A stretch of 64,000 nt of DNA, taken from contig CALSQO010000003.1 of NCBI GenBank assembly GCA_943788495.1, forward strand, positions 32,969 to 96,968, read 5' to 3'. Shown here in pieces: positions 35,072-43,751 of the stretch; position 1 is the first letter of the stretch, and each line of letters starts with the position of its first letter. The stretch is from UA16 sp905478895 (GTDB taxonomy: Bacteria > Bacteroidota > Bacteroidia > Flavobacteriales_D > Sanyastnellaceae). A model generated the notes under the pieces. It was not told where the DNA came from and ran no database searches. It saw nothing but the letters and a program-made list of their open reading frames with translations. Position numbers and translations under genes: made by a program.

Positions 35072-36793
35072 TTCGGCGTTGCTTTCTTCCTCCGCTTTTT
35101 TACCGGCATTACGCAACAAGGTCAATTTGGCGCGGATGTCTTCCATCTCTTTCCGGTCCTCCTCCATGGATTTCTCGTATTGGGCCCGGATTGATTCTGC
35201 ACCCTTGCCCGTGAATCGCTCAATGTTTTCTTCGGTCTTCGTTACCCGCGTTTTGATACGGTCCATCTTTTCCCTCAAAATCCGCTGTTCACGTTGGATG
35301 TTTTGGGCATCAGAACTGACCAAATGATCGATGCGTTGCTTGTAGGTTTCCATCGCCCGCTCCGACTTTTGAGCACTCAGTGCGTCATAATGCAGATCCA
35401 TTGCTGTGCGGTAGGCGTTCATGATGGAGTCGAGGGCCTTTCTTGGGATGAAACCGATTGCATTCCACCGTTCGGAAAAGGACTTCAAACTTTCCAGGGC
35501 TTCTTGACGTTTTTCCGGGAGCGTCAAGGCCTTGATTTCGTCAATCAGCGCCTTCTTCGCAGCTAAATTCTTCTTCTCCTCTTCAATCCGACCCGCCATT
35601 TCGGCTTTTCGAGCCTTGAAAAACGAGTCTTGGATCTTGCGAAACTTACCCCAGAGTTTTTGCTCTTCCCGAGGGGTGCATGCCCCCACGTCCTTCCAAG
35701 CCTTTTGGAGGTCCATCATCTGAGGGGCCGTTTCCTTCCAATTCGTGTTTTTGGCCAACTCTGTTGCCTTTTCAATCAGCGCGATCTTCTGCTCTTTGAA
35801 GGCTTTTGTGGTCTCTTTTTGAGCATCGTAAAACAGCTGCTTCTTCGCGAAGAATACGTCCGCCAATTCCCGGAACTGGCCCCACAACGCTTCATTTTGA
35901 TCCTTTCCCGCGAACCCAGTGGTTTTCCACTCTTGTTGCAATGCAATCACTTTTGCCGTAGCGGCTTGCCAGGCATCATGGCTTGCGGCGACCTCTTCGG
36001 CTACAACCGCTCGCAACTGCTCAACCAGAGCGGTTTTTTTGTCGGCATGGCCTTGGAAGGTCGCCTTTACCTGCTGATAATGTTCTTTGACTTCCTCAAA
36101 TACAGGGCGAATGAGACCAAAGAATTCGTCGGCCATCTCCTTGTAGTTTTCCCGTGGCGAGGGCCCTATGTCGAGCCATTGTTTCTGCAACAAGCGGGCT
36201 TCTTTTTGGCGTTCTTTGAGGGATTCCACCGCAGCCATAGCTTTGGCTTTTTCCGTAAGCTCTTCTTTCTTTTTCTGGTTCACTTTCAAGTCGTGATCCT
36301 TCAGCTCTTTGTAGATGTTGATGTTGTAGAAGAACTCATCTTGCAGCCGGTAATATTGATCGTGGACTTCTTTGTGGCGGTCGCCGGGCACTTCTCCTGC
36401 GGTTCCCCATTCCTCGCGAACTTCATTGAAAATGACAAATGCAGCGCCAATGTTTTCTTCCTCTTGGATGGTGTGCCGCAACCGCTCGAGCATGGCCAGT
36501 TTCTTTTCCAAATTTCCGCGCTGCTCATCGGCCACCTGCTTGCGCCATTCTTTTTCACGTGTTTTGAAAAGGGCAATGGCTTCTTCGAATAATGCTTCTT
36601 CTGGAGAAGGCACGTATTCAAAAGTTTCGGATGTGCTGCCTTCGGCAGGGGTCCATGCTTCGCGCTGTTTGCGCACTTCTTCTTGGGTTAGACTGCGAAA
36701 TTCTTCCATCGCGGAACGGACGTCTCCGCGGATGCTCTCTAAGTCTTCTTGCCCAAGCAAGGTTTGAATGCGCTCTAATATCTCAGACCTCAT
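35051..36793 (-). CDS. DUF349 domain coiled-coil protein
   Basis: A 580-residue cytoplasmic protein, almost entirely charged helices. Several DUF349 units are recognisable by the repeated pattern of a W near LQxxWKxxGxxPRxxxxxLWxxFRxxxDxFF, for example in LQKAWKDVGACTPREEQKLW, LQQEWKTTGFAGKDQNEALW and FSERWNAIGFIPRKALDSIM. The family is widespread in Bacteroidota and Actinobacteria; its function is poorly known, with links to stress and nucleic acid binding proposed for some members. It is divergent from recX and converges on the deacetylase gene. Confidence 0.9.
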   Translation of the reverse strand: MRSEILERIQTLLGQEDLESIRGDVRSAMEEFRSLTQEEVRKQREAWTPAEGSTSETFEYVPSPEEALFEEAIALFKTREKEWRKQVADEQRGNLEKKLAMLERLRHTIQEEENIGAAFVIFNEVREEWGTAGEVPGDRHKEVHDQYYRLQDEFFYNINIYKELKDHDLKVNQKKKEELTEKAKAMAAVESLKERQKEARLLQKQWLDIGPSPRENYKEMADEFFGLIRPVFEEVKEHYQQVKATFQGHADKKTALVEQLRAVVAEEVAASHDAWQAATAKVIALQQEWKTTGFAGKDQNEALWGQFRELADVFFAKKQLFYDAQKETTKAFKEQKIALIEKATELAKNTNWKETAPQMMDLQKAWKDVGACTPREEQKLWGKFRKIQDSFFKARKAEMAGRIEEEKKNLAAKKALIDEIKALTLPEKRQEALESLKSFSERWNAIGFIPRKALDSIMNAYRTAMDLHYDALSAQKSERAMETYKQRIDHLVSSDAQNIQREQRILREKMDRIKTRVTKTEENIERFTGKGAESIRAQYEKSMEEDRKEMEDIRAKLTLLRNAGKKAEEESNAESAGSGE

Positions 36794-36878
36794 CGGTCAC
36801 GTATTTAAAATTCAGGACTGCAAATATCGGTCAAACCCTTGTTTTGACGCTATTTTCGGGCAAATTCACGTCCGAAAT

Positions 36879-37322
36879 ATGGAAGAGTGGCTGAATAAGA
36901 TGCGGAAATGGTGTTCCATTCGAGAGCGATGCGAGCATGATATTCGCGCGAAATTAAAAAAGGCAGATGTCTCGGATTCTGAGATGCAGCGGCTGATTGC
37001 GCGGTTGGTTCAAGAAGATTTTATGTCGGAAAGTCGGTTTCTCGAGTCGTACATCCGCACCCACATAGAATACAAAGGGTGGGGCCCACATAAGATTGTA
37101 AATGGTTTGAAAATCAAAGGATTTGATTCGTCAAAAGCATGGAATGCAGTCAATTCTTGGAATCAAAAGGATTTTGAGCGCGTCTTGAATCGATTGCTGG
37201 AAAGAAAAGCTGAGGAGTGGCAAGAGAACAGAGAGCGGGTAATCCGTTTTTTGGTTTCAAGGGGCTATCGGATAGAAGACATATTGCGTCAAGGGGCTGC
37301 ATTAGGAACGGGGGTGAATTAA
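36879..37322 (+). CDS. recX: RecX family regulatory protein
   Basis: A 147-residue helical protein that in other bacteria binds and restrains RecA filaments. It shows the three-helix RecX repeats: CSIRERCEHDIRAKLKKADV, DFMSESRFLESYIRTHIEYK and RVIRFLVSRGYRIEDI. ATG 36879 (MEEWLNKMRKWC) is chosen since the family starts here; an upstream in-frame extension runs into the DUF349 promoter region. recA is not in the window. A TATTTTCG element 20 nt upstream could be a weak -7 box. prfB starts 12 bp after its stop. Confidence 0.9.
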   Translation: MEEWLNKMRKWCSIRERCEHDIRAKLKKADVSDSEMQRLIARLVQEDFMSESRFLESYIRTHIEYKGWGPHKIVNGLKIKGFDSSKAWNAVNSWNQKDFERVLNRLLERKAEEWQENRERVIRFLVSRGYRIEDILRQGAALGTGVN

Positions 37323-37327
37323 CTTTG
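37320..37327 (+). promoter_or_regulatory. -7 box overlapping the recX stop and abutting prfB (TAACTTTG)
   Basis: An exact TAnnTTTG match that contains the recX TAA stop codon and ends seven bases before the prfB ATG. Confidence 0.5.
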
Positions 37328-37334
37328 GCCATTC

Positions 37335-38438
37335 ATGATTACGATTGATCAAATAAATGCGTTGCGAAAACGCATCGAAGATTTAAGGGGGTACTTGTCC
37401 ATCGATGAGAAGGCAATTGAAATCGCGGAGGAGGAAAAACGCACACAGGACCCTGATTTTTGGACCAACTCGAAGGAGGCCGAACTGGTGATGAAGCGCA
37501 TTCGGACTTTGAAAACGTGGACGGGCAGCTTCAACGATTGCCTGGGAAGTTTAGAGGATGCTCAGGTTCTTTTTGAATTCATGAAAGCCGGAGAAGCGGA
37601 TGAAACCGAATTCACAACGGCCTTTGAATCGGCAATCAAAGCAGTGGAAGAATTGGAGTTTAAAAACATGCTCAGCGCTGAGGAAGACAACCTGAATGCC
37701 GTCATGCAAATTACATCCGGAGCGGGTGGAACAGAAAGCTGTGATTGGGCGGCCATGCTCATGCGCATGTACCGAATGTATGGCGACCGCGCTTCATTCA
37801 AGGTCAAGGAGCTCGACATGCAAGAAGGCGATGTTGCCGGAATCAAGCAGGTCACATTGGAGTTTGATGGAGACTTTGCTTTTGGAATGCTCAAAGGGGA
37901 AAATGGGGTGCATCGGTTGGTTCGGATCAGTCCATTCGACAGCCAGGCTCGGCGACATACTTCTTTTGTCTCCGTGTACGTCTACCCCTTGGTGGATGAT
38001 TCGATTGAAATTGAGGTCAATGCTTCCGATATCAGTTGGGACACCTTCCGATCGGGGGGTGCAGGGGGTCAAAATGTGAACAAGGTGGAAACCGGTGTTC
38101 GGTTGCGGCACGCTCCGACGGGAATTGTCATTGATAACACCGAAACCCGCTCGCAGCTCGGAAACAAAGAGAAGGCGATGCAACTTCTCAAGTCGCAGCT
38201 CTTTGAGATGGAACTTGCTCGCAGGAATGAGGCGCGCGCTGAAATAGAGGCGGGAAAGAAGAAGATTGAGTGGGGATCGCAGATCCGATCCTATGTCATG
38301 CAGCCGTACAAAATGGTCAAAGACGTCCGAACCAGCCACGAAACATCCAATGTTGAGGCCGTGATGAACGGCGACATAGAAGGCTTCCTCAAGGCGTATC
38401 TGATGCAGGCGGGATCGGGTGCCAAAAGCCTAGAATAA
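37335..38438 (+). CDS. prfB: Peptide chain release factor 2, without programmed frameshift
   Basis: A 367-residue RF2 that terminates at UAA and UGA. The stop-recognition tripeptide SPF is in RISPFDSQARRHTSF and the peptidyl-hydrolysis GGQ in GGAGGQNVNKVETGVRLRH. In many bacteria an in-frame UGA near codon 26 must be bypassed by +1 frameshifting. Here the region reads continuously: codons 18-21 (R-G-Y-L) include the purine-rich AGGGGG at 37386-37391 typical of the internal stimulator, but the following codons are TTG TCC rather than CTT TGA. The gene is thus expressed without autoregulatory shifting. Confidence 0.96.
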   Translation: MITIDQINALRKRIEDLRGYLSIDEKAIEIAEEEKRTQDPDFWTNSKEAELVMKRIRTLKTWTGSFNDCLGSLEDAQVLFEFMKAGEADETEFTTAFESAIKAVEELEFKNMLSAEEDNLNAVMQITSGAGGTESCDWAAMLMRMYRMYGDRASFKVKELDMQEGDVAGIKQVTLEFDGDFAFGMLKGENGVHRLVRISPFDSQARRHTSFVSVYVYPLVDDSIEIEVNASDISWDTFRSGGAGGQNVNKVETGVRLRHAPTGIVIDNTETRSQLGNKEKAMQLLKSQLFEMELARRNEARAEIEAGKKKIEWGSQIRSYVMQPYKMVKDVRTSHETSNVEAVMNGDIEGFLKAYLMQAGSGAKSLE

Positions 38439-38470
38439 CAACAATCATTTCCCTTATTCATTTCATCGAC

Positions 38471-39868
38471 ATGAATTTATTCCGAATCGAAAAGGACACC
38501 ATTGGTGAAGTAAATGTTCCCAAAGAAGCCCTGTGGGGCCCACAAACGGAGCGGTCACGGAACAATTTCAAAATTGGTCCAAAAGCGTCCATGCCAATGG
38601 AAGTGGTCAAGGCCTTCGCTGTCTTGAAAAAAGCAGCGGCGTTTACCAATGCAGAGCTGGGCGGCTTGGATGCGCAAAAGCGTGATTTAATTGCCAGAGC
38701 ATGCGATGAAATCGTTGCGGGCAAATGGGACGAACAATTTCCTTTGGTCATATGGCAAACAGGGTCAGGAACGCAATCCAACATGAATGTCAATGAAGTT
38801 GTCGCCAATCGAGCGCATCAACTCAATGGCGGAACAGTCGGAGAAGGAGAACGGCCGGTGCATCCCAATGATGATGTCAACAAGTCTCAGTCTTCCAACG
38901 ACACCTTTCCAACCGCGATGCACATTGCGGCGTACTGCATGATTGTTGAGACGACCATTCCCGGTGTCGAAAAATTGAGGGATGCACTGGAATCAAAAGC
39001 ACAGGCATTTTCGGAGGTGGTGAAAATTGGCCGCACCCATTTGATGGACGCGACCCCATTGACGTTGGGACAGGAGTTTGGGGGGTATGTGGCACAGTTA
39101 AACTATGGACTCAATGCACTGCGGAATTCGCTGAGTCATTTGTCAGAATTGGCACTTGGCGGCACAGCAGTTGGAACGGGAATCAACACGCCAGAAGGCT
39201 ATGCTGTCCGTGTTGCGCAGCACATTGCTGAACTCACAGGCCAACCTTTTGTGACGGCTGCCAACAAGTTTGAGGCGCTCGCGGCGCATGACGCTATTGT
39301 GGAGTCGCATGGCGCCTTGCGCCAGTTGGCGGTCTCCCTCAATAAAATTGCAAATGACATTCGGTTGATGGCTTCAGGGCCGCGTTCGGGAATCGGTGAA
39401 ATCATCATTCCCGCCAACGAACCCGGTTCGAGCATCATGCCAGGCAAGGTGAACCCTACACAATGCGAGGCCCTTACCATGGTGTGTGCTCAAGTGATGG
39501 GCAATGACGTTGCCATTGCGGTTGGGGGAGCTCAAGGGCATTACGAACTGAATGTATTCAAGCCGATGATGGCCCGCAACATACTGGAAAGCGCTCAGTT
39601 GATCGGAGATGCGTGCGCCTCGTTCAGTGCGCATTGCGTCCAAGGCATCGAACCGAATCACAGTCGGATTGATGAATTGGTGCAGAATAGCCTCATGTTG
39701 GTCACGGCACTCAACACCAAGATTGGTTACTACAAAGCGGCAGAAATCGCGAACAAAGCGCATACAGAAGGCACAACCTTGAAAGTGGCAGCGCTCGCGA
39801 CCGGTTACTTGACAGAGGAGGAATACGACGCGTGGGTCGTGCCCGCCGACATGACAGGCCGCCGCTAG
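38471..39868 (+). CDS. fumC: Fumarate hydratase class II
   Basis: A 465-residue iron-independent fumarase interconverting fumarate and malate in the TCA cycle. Visible motifs are TGSGTQSNMNVNEVVANRA, the HPNDDVNKSQSSNDTFPT active-site block, GRTHLMDATPLTLGQEF with the catalytic His, and the superfamily signature GSSIMPGKVNPTQ. It is a single-gene unit converging on the guanylyltransferase gene, 21 bp apart. Confidence 0.97.
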   Translation: MNLFRIEKDTIGEVNVPKEALWGPQTERSRNNFKIGPKASMPMEVVKAFAVLKKAAAFTNAELGGLDAQKRDLIARACDEIVAGKWDEQFPLVIWQTGSGTQSNMNVNEVVANRAHQLNGGTVGEGERPVHPNDDVNKSQSSNDTFPTAMHIAAYCMIVETTIPGVEKLRDALESKAQAFSEVVKIGRTHLMDATPLTLGQEFGGYVAQLNYGLNALRNSLSHLSELALGGTAVGTGINTPEGYAVRVAQHIAELTGQPFVTAANKFEALAAHDAIVESHGALRQLAVSLNKIANDIRLMASGPRSGIGEIIIPANEPGSSIMPGKVNPTQCEALTMVCAQVMGNDVAIAVGGAQGHYELNVFKPMMARNILESAQLIGDACASFSAHCVQGIEPNHSRIDELVQNSLMLVTALNTKIGYYKAAEIANKAHTEGTTLKVAALATGYLTEEEYDAWVVPADMTGRR

Positions 39869-39889
39869 GCAATCATCTTTTTTGGTGGA

Positions 39890-40993
39890 CTAGCGTGTCT
39901 TCCGGGTTTTCATCTCTGTGACCAGCTGCTTGATCCATTGTTCTTCGGACTTCGGACAAATCAACAAGGCGTCCTTTGTGTCCACAACGATGAAGTCGTT
40001 CACGCCACGCAAAGCGACGATCTTTTTCGATTCTGCTGCCTCAGTGACCACCACATTGCCTGCCGCTTCATGGGCCCAGAGTTCCGTTCCAGTCGTTCCA
40101 TTGCCATGCGCGTCCAGCGGCAATTTTTCATGCAACGACCCCCAAGTCCCCAAGTCACTCCAGCCAAAATCGGAAAGCACAACCGTCACGTTGGATGCTT
40201 TTTCCATGATTCCATAATCGATGGAGATATTTTCACAATCGCCATAAATGGATTGAATGGCTGACTTTTCGGCGGGTGTCGCAAAATCTGCGGCATTTTC
40301 TTGGAACAAGTCTTGCATTTCGGGCAAGTGCTTTTCAAACGCGGCGGTAATGTTTTGAAGGCTCCAAATGAAGATTCCAGAATTCCAGTAGAAGTCTCCC
40401 GAGGCAAGGAATTCCTCTGCCAAGTCTCTCTGCGGCTTTTCCGTGAAGGTTTTGACGGAACGAATGCGCTGATCTTCCGCATCGGGCAGGTCTTCAAATT
40501 GGATGTAGCCGTAGCCCGTGTCGGGACGCGATGGCTTGATGCCGAGCGTGACCAAATGGTTGGTGTTCAAGCTGTGATTTGCCGCGAGTTGCGCAATTTC
40601 CAGGAAGTTGTCTTCTTTGACAATCAAATGGTCGGATGGTGCGACAATCACTACGGCTTCTGATGCCTGATCACCCGCCTTCTTCGCGACCCAGTGATTT
40701 GCGTAGGCAATGCAAGGGGCAGTGTTGCGCATGAAAGGCTCACAGAGTACGTTTTCCGCCGGCAATAGTTCGAGGTGTTCATGAACCAAACCGCGGTAGC
40801 GTTCTTGTGTGACCACAACAATGTTTTCATTGGGCACCATTCGGCTGAGGCGATCGTAGGTCATCTGAATCAGCGACCGTCCCGTGCCGAGAATGTCGAG
40901 GAATTGTTTTGGCTGGGTTTCACGGCTCATGGGCCAAAAACGACTTCCAATGCCACCAGCCATGATGACTGCGTAAGTGTTCGAATTTTTCAA
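39890..40993 (-). CDS. manC: Mannose-1-phosphate guanylyltransferase
   Basis: A 367-residue enzyme forming GDP-mannose, used for surface polysaccharides. The N-terminal motif AVIMAGGIGSRFWPMSRETQPKQFL binds GTP and metal; FTEKPQ and the YWNSGIFIW block follow. It has only the transferase domain, lacking the phosphomannose-isomerase domain of bifunctional AlgA/ManC. The start is TTG at 40993, because the next in-frame ATG falls inside the Rossmann strand (IMAGG). The 220 bp upstream (40994-41213) holds no gene that I can support. Confidence 0.93.
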   Translation of the reverse strand: MKNSNTYAVIMAGGIGSRFWPMSRETQPKQFLDILGTGRSLIQMTYDRLSRMVPNENIVVVTQERYRGLVHEHLELLPAENVLCEPFMRNTAPCIAYANHWVAKKAGDQASEAVVIVAPSDHLIVKEDNFLEIAQLAANHSLNTNHLVTLGIKPSRPDTGYGYIQFEDLPDAEDQRIRSVKTFTEKPQRDLAEEFLASGDFYWNSGIFIWSLQNITAAFEKHLPEMQDLFQENAADFATPAEKSAIQSIYGDCENISIDYGIMEKASNVTVVLSDFGWSDLGTWGSLHEKLPLDAHGNGTTGTELWAHEAAGNVVVTEAAESKKIVALRGVNDFIVVDTKDALLICPKSEEQWIKQLVTEMKTRKTR

Positions 40994-41201
40994 ATCAAGG
41001 GTGGGTTAAAGGCAATGAAGCGGGCTCGGAAAGGCTTGACCATTGCGGGCAATCGCATTTCTGACTTCGCCGCTGCTGCTGGCAACTTGTCAATAGAAAA
41101 ACCGCTCCTAGGAGAGCTATGACCATCAATGGGTGGTTTATCTTCTTCATTTGCTGCAAAAATACGCTCCGTAGCTTGACTTATGGAGCGGCACTGAACA
41201 T

Positions 41202-41209
41202 TAACTTAG
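41202..41209 (+). promoter_or_regulatory. -7 box variant abutting mlaE (TAACTTAG)
   Basis: TAACTTAG ends four bases before the mlaE ATG; a TTG lies at 41176-41178, 23 nt upstream of the box. Confidence 0.45.
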
Positions 41210-41213
41210 CCGC

Positions 41214-41951
41214 ATGCGGTGGATGTTTCACATTGGACGTTACATGCAATTGTTGGCCAAAAGCTTTCGCCGACCTGAAAAGGCGCGGATGTTTCGTGGG
41301 CTCTTTGTCCAGGAATTGGAATCCATTGGGATTCAATCTGTAGGCATCGTCGCCCTGCTGAGCCTATTCATGGGGGCGGTTATTTGTTTGCAAACGGCGC
41401 ACCAAATTGGGGGTTGGATCCCTGCGTACACCATTGGGTTCACGGTGCGTCAGACCATGATTTTGGAGTTTTCTCCGACCTTGATTCCCGTGATACTTGC
41501 GGGCAAGGTAGGCTCCAACATCGCGTCGCAATTGGGGAGCATGCGGGTCACGGAGGAAATTGATGCGTTGGAAATTATGGGGGTAAATAGCGCAAGTCAT
41601 TTGATCCTACCGAAAATTTTGGCGGGTGTTTTGATTGTGCCTTTTTTGGTCATCTTGAGCATGGTCCTCGGTGTAGGCGCAGGGGCTTGGATCGGCGTCG
41701 CTACAGGGGTGAGCACGCTTGCTGATTTCGAATACGGAATGCAAGTCGACTTCCGGGTTTTCGATGTGTCTTACGCACTGATCAAAACCGTAATCTTCGG
41801 TTTTATACTCACAAGTGTGTCCGCTTACCATGGCTATTATGCCTCGGGAGGGCCAATTGAAGTGGGGCGTTCCAGTACGCGGGCAGTGGTATGGTCCGTG
41901 GTGATCATCATGATTTCCAACCTCGTCATCACCCAAATGTTGCTGAATTAA
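41214..41951 (+). CDS. mlaE: MlaE-family ABC transporter permease
   Basis: A 245-residue membrane protein with about five hydrophobic segments and the family hallmark regions: QELESIGIQSVGIVALLSLF, GSNIASQLGSMRVTEEIDAL and PKILAGVLIVPFLVILSM. MlaE proteins are permeases for phospholipid transport between inner and outer membrane. The ATPase gene follows after 12 bp. No MCE (MlaD) gene is next in line; the third gene is a nitroreductase-fold protein, so the substrate-binding part must be encoded elsewhere. Confidence 0.93.
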   Translation: MRWMFHIGRYMQLLAKSFRRPEKARMFRGLFVQELESIGIQSVGIVALLSLFMGAVICLQTAHQIGGWIPAYTIGFTVRQTMILEFSPTLIPVILAGKVGSNIASQLGSMRVTEEIDALEIMGVNSASHLILPKILAGVLIVPFLVILSMVLGVGAGAWIGVATGVSTLADFEYGMQVDFRVFDVSYALIKTVIFGFILTSVSAYHGYYASGGPIEVGRSSTRAVVWSVVIIMISNLVITQMLLN

Positions 41952-41963
41952 CGGACGAGCGGA

Positions 41964-42725
41964 ATGATTAAACTGCACAACATCTCCAAATCATTTGGTG
42001 AGCATCATGTTCTCAAGGATGTATCAGCCTCCTTTGAGCGAGGCAAAGTCAATTTTGTCATTGGGCGCAGCGGAAGCGGAAAGAGCGTTTTGACAAAATG
42101 CACGGTTGGCCTCATTGAGCCTGACACGGGGTATGTGGAATATGATGGGCGGGATTTCACCCGAATGTCCTTGAAAGAGCGCAAATCCATTCGACAAGAG
42201 ATTGGAATGCTCTTCCAGGGAAGTGCCTTGTTTGACAGCATGTCGGTTGAAGAAAACGTGCGGTTTCCGCTGCGGATGTTCAGTGATTTGAGTGAAAAAG
42301 ACATCCAAATGCGGGCTGCAGCATGCCTCGAAAGGGTGGAGCTTTCGGACGCAGGCGCTCGCTTTCCGTCTGAATGCAGCGGTGGAATGCAAAAGCGCGT
42401 TGGCATTGCCCGGGCCATTGCGATGAATCCGAAATATTTGTTTTGCGATGAGCCCAACTCTGGACTTGATCCTCAAACGGCCATTGTCATCGACCAGCTC
42501 ATCAAAGAAATCACGTTGGAATACCAGATGACAACAGTGGTTATTTCGCACGATATGAATAGCGTCATGGAGGCGAGTGATACCATTCATTTTGTCCACG
42601 AAGGGTCCATCCTTTGGAACGGAGATCGGCACCAATTGTTGGAAGGGGGAGTGGCCGAATTGGAATCATTTGTTTTTGCTTCGGACCTCATGCGTCAGAT
42701 TCGCAAGAACCAATCCACCCCATGA
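41964..42725 (+). CDS. mlaF: MlaF-family ABC transporter ATPase
   Basis: A 253-residue ATPase partner of the adjacent permease. Walker A is GRSGSGKS near residue 34, the Q loop EIGMLFQGSALFDSM, the signature CSGGMQKRVGIARAIA and Walker B FCDEPNSGLDP, followed by the H-loop His in VVISHD. The Phe-Gln-Gly-Ser-Ala-Leu-Phe-Asp sequence after Walker A is typical of the Mla/Mkl ATPases. The nitroreductase-like gene starts three bases after its stop. Confidence 0.93.
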   Translation: MIKLHNISKSFGEHHVLKDVSASFERGKVNFVIGRSGSGKSVLTKCTVGLIEPDTGYVEYDGRDFTRMSLKERKSIRQEIGMLFQGSALFDSMSVEENVRFPLRMFSDLSEKDIQMRAAACLERVELSDAGARFPSECSGGMQKRVGIARAIAMNPKYLFCDEPNSGLDPQTAIVIDQLIKEITLEYQMTTVVISHDMNSVMEASDTIHFVHEGSILWNGDRHQLLEGGVAELESFVFASDLMRQIRKNQSTP

Positions 42726-42728
42726 AGC

Positions 42729-43415
42729 ATGGCGGAAGGAGGCCCTCAAAAAATCCCATTGAATTTTAATCGCCGCACGAATGCGGAGATGAATGAAGGC
42801 TCTGAGCGCATGCTCGCGAGGTATCAGTCGCGAAGAACGGTTCGGCATTTTTCATCTGATCCACTTCCATTGGAGGTGGTGGAACGCTGCATATTGGCTG
42901 CGGGCACAGCTCCATCGGGCGCCCATAAGCAGCCCTGGCATTTTTGCCTCATCACGGACCCCGCAATCAAGAAAAAGATTCGCGAAGCCGCGGAAAAAGA
43001 AGAGTATGTCAATTACCACGGCCGCATGTCAGATCGTTGGCTCAAGGACTTGGAGCCCTTCGATACCAACCACATCAAACCCCATTTGGAAGAGGCGCCA
43101 GCCCTCATTGCCGTTTTCAGGCAAGCCTGGCAACCGGATGAGTTGGACGGTAGGAAGCAGAACTATTACGTTCAGGAGTCGGTGGGAATTGCCTGCGGCA
43201 TGCTTTTGGCTGCTTTGCACGAATCGGGGATCGCTGCACTGACCCATACACCTTCTCCGATGGCTTTTTTGTGTGATATTTTGGACAGACCATCCCATGA
43301 GAAGGCATTTTTACTCATCCCCATTGGATTCCCTACAGATGACTGTGAAGTGCCTGATATTGCTCGGAAATCACTCGATGAGATTCGTTCAAATGTGGGT
43401 GCCGGCAAGAAGTAA
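42729..43415 (+). CDS. Iodotyrosine-deiodinase-like flavoprotein (nitroreductase fold)
   Basis: A 228-residue FMN enzyme. The FMN-binding start SRRTVRHFSSDPLP, the loop AAGTAPSGAHKQPWHF and the closing LLIPIGFPTDDCEVPDIARK align by eye with vertebrate iodotyrosine deiodinase (DEHAL1). The three active-site lid residues that grip the tyrosine zwitterion in IYD are all present with correct spacing: Glu92, Tyr96 and Lys117. Bacteroidota enzymes of this group have been shown to reductively dehalogenate iodotyrosine. The natural bacterial substrate is uncertain, possibly halotyrosines. The ATG at 42729 follows mlaF by three bases; a later ATG near residue 28 is possible. Confidence 0.88.
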   Translation: MAEGGPQKIPLNFNRRTNAEMNEGSERMLARYQSRRTVRHFSSDPLPLEVVERCILAAGTAPSGAHKQPWHFCLITDPAIKKKIREAAEKEEYVNYHGRMSDRWLKDLEPFDTNHIKPHLEEAPALIAVFRQAWQPDELDGRKQNYYVQESVGIACGMLLAALHESGIAALTHTPSPMAFLCDILDRPSHEKAFLLIPIGFPTDDCEVPDIARKSLDEIRSNVGAGKK

Positions 43416-43504
43416 TTCTGCTGCTTGGGCATAAAATCTTGAATAAACTTCGGTGGTTACCTTTTCCTTTGGTTACTTTGCGCCCCGATAAACAGATTTA
43501 AGCT

Positions 43505-43741
43505 ATGTCTGATATTCAAGAAAAAGTAACGGCGATTATCGTCGACAAGTTGGGAGTTGATGCCGGAGAGGTTAACATCGAAGCAAGTTTCACCAATGAT
43601 TTGGGAGCCGATTCTTTGGACACGGTTGAGCTCATCATGGAATTTGAAAAGGAGTTCAACATTGCCATCCCCGACGACCAAGCTGAAAAGATCAGCACAG
43701 TAGGCCAAGCGGTCGACTACATTACAGAGCACGCGAAATAA
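43505..43741 (+). CDS. acpP: Acyl carrier protein
   Basis: A 78-residue acidic helical protein carrying growing fatty acyl chains on 4'-phosphopantetheine. The attachment Ser is in LGADSLDTVELIMEFE. A TTACTTTG element, one base off the -7 consensus, is at 43473-43480, 24 nt upstream. It heads acpP-fabF-rnc, a near-universal order, with fabF starting 10 bp later. Confidence 0.98.
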   Translation: MSDIQEKVTAIIVDKLGVDAGEVNIEASFTNDLGADSLDTVELIMEFEKEFNIAIPDDQAEKISTVGQAVDYITEHAK

Positions 43742-43751
43742 TCCCGGCTCT

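Noticed and set aside
35630..36592. A 320-codon plus-strand frame opposite the DUF349 gene
   Set aside because: Phe/Leu-rich antisense of a Lys/Glu-rich coiled-coil gene, a typical artefact of such composition.
39863..39895. Inverted repeat CGCTAG...CTAGCG between fumC and manC as a terminator
   Set aside because: Only six pairs with a 21-nt loop and made largely of the two stop codons; no T run follows the stem.
40994..41213. Possible small gene in the 220 bp between manC and mlaE
   Set aside because: Short frames exist on both strands, but none has a promoter, conserved-looking sequence or sensible start; only the mlaE -7 variant was kept.
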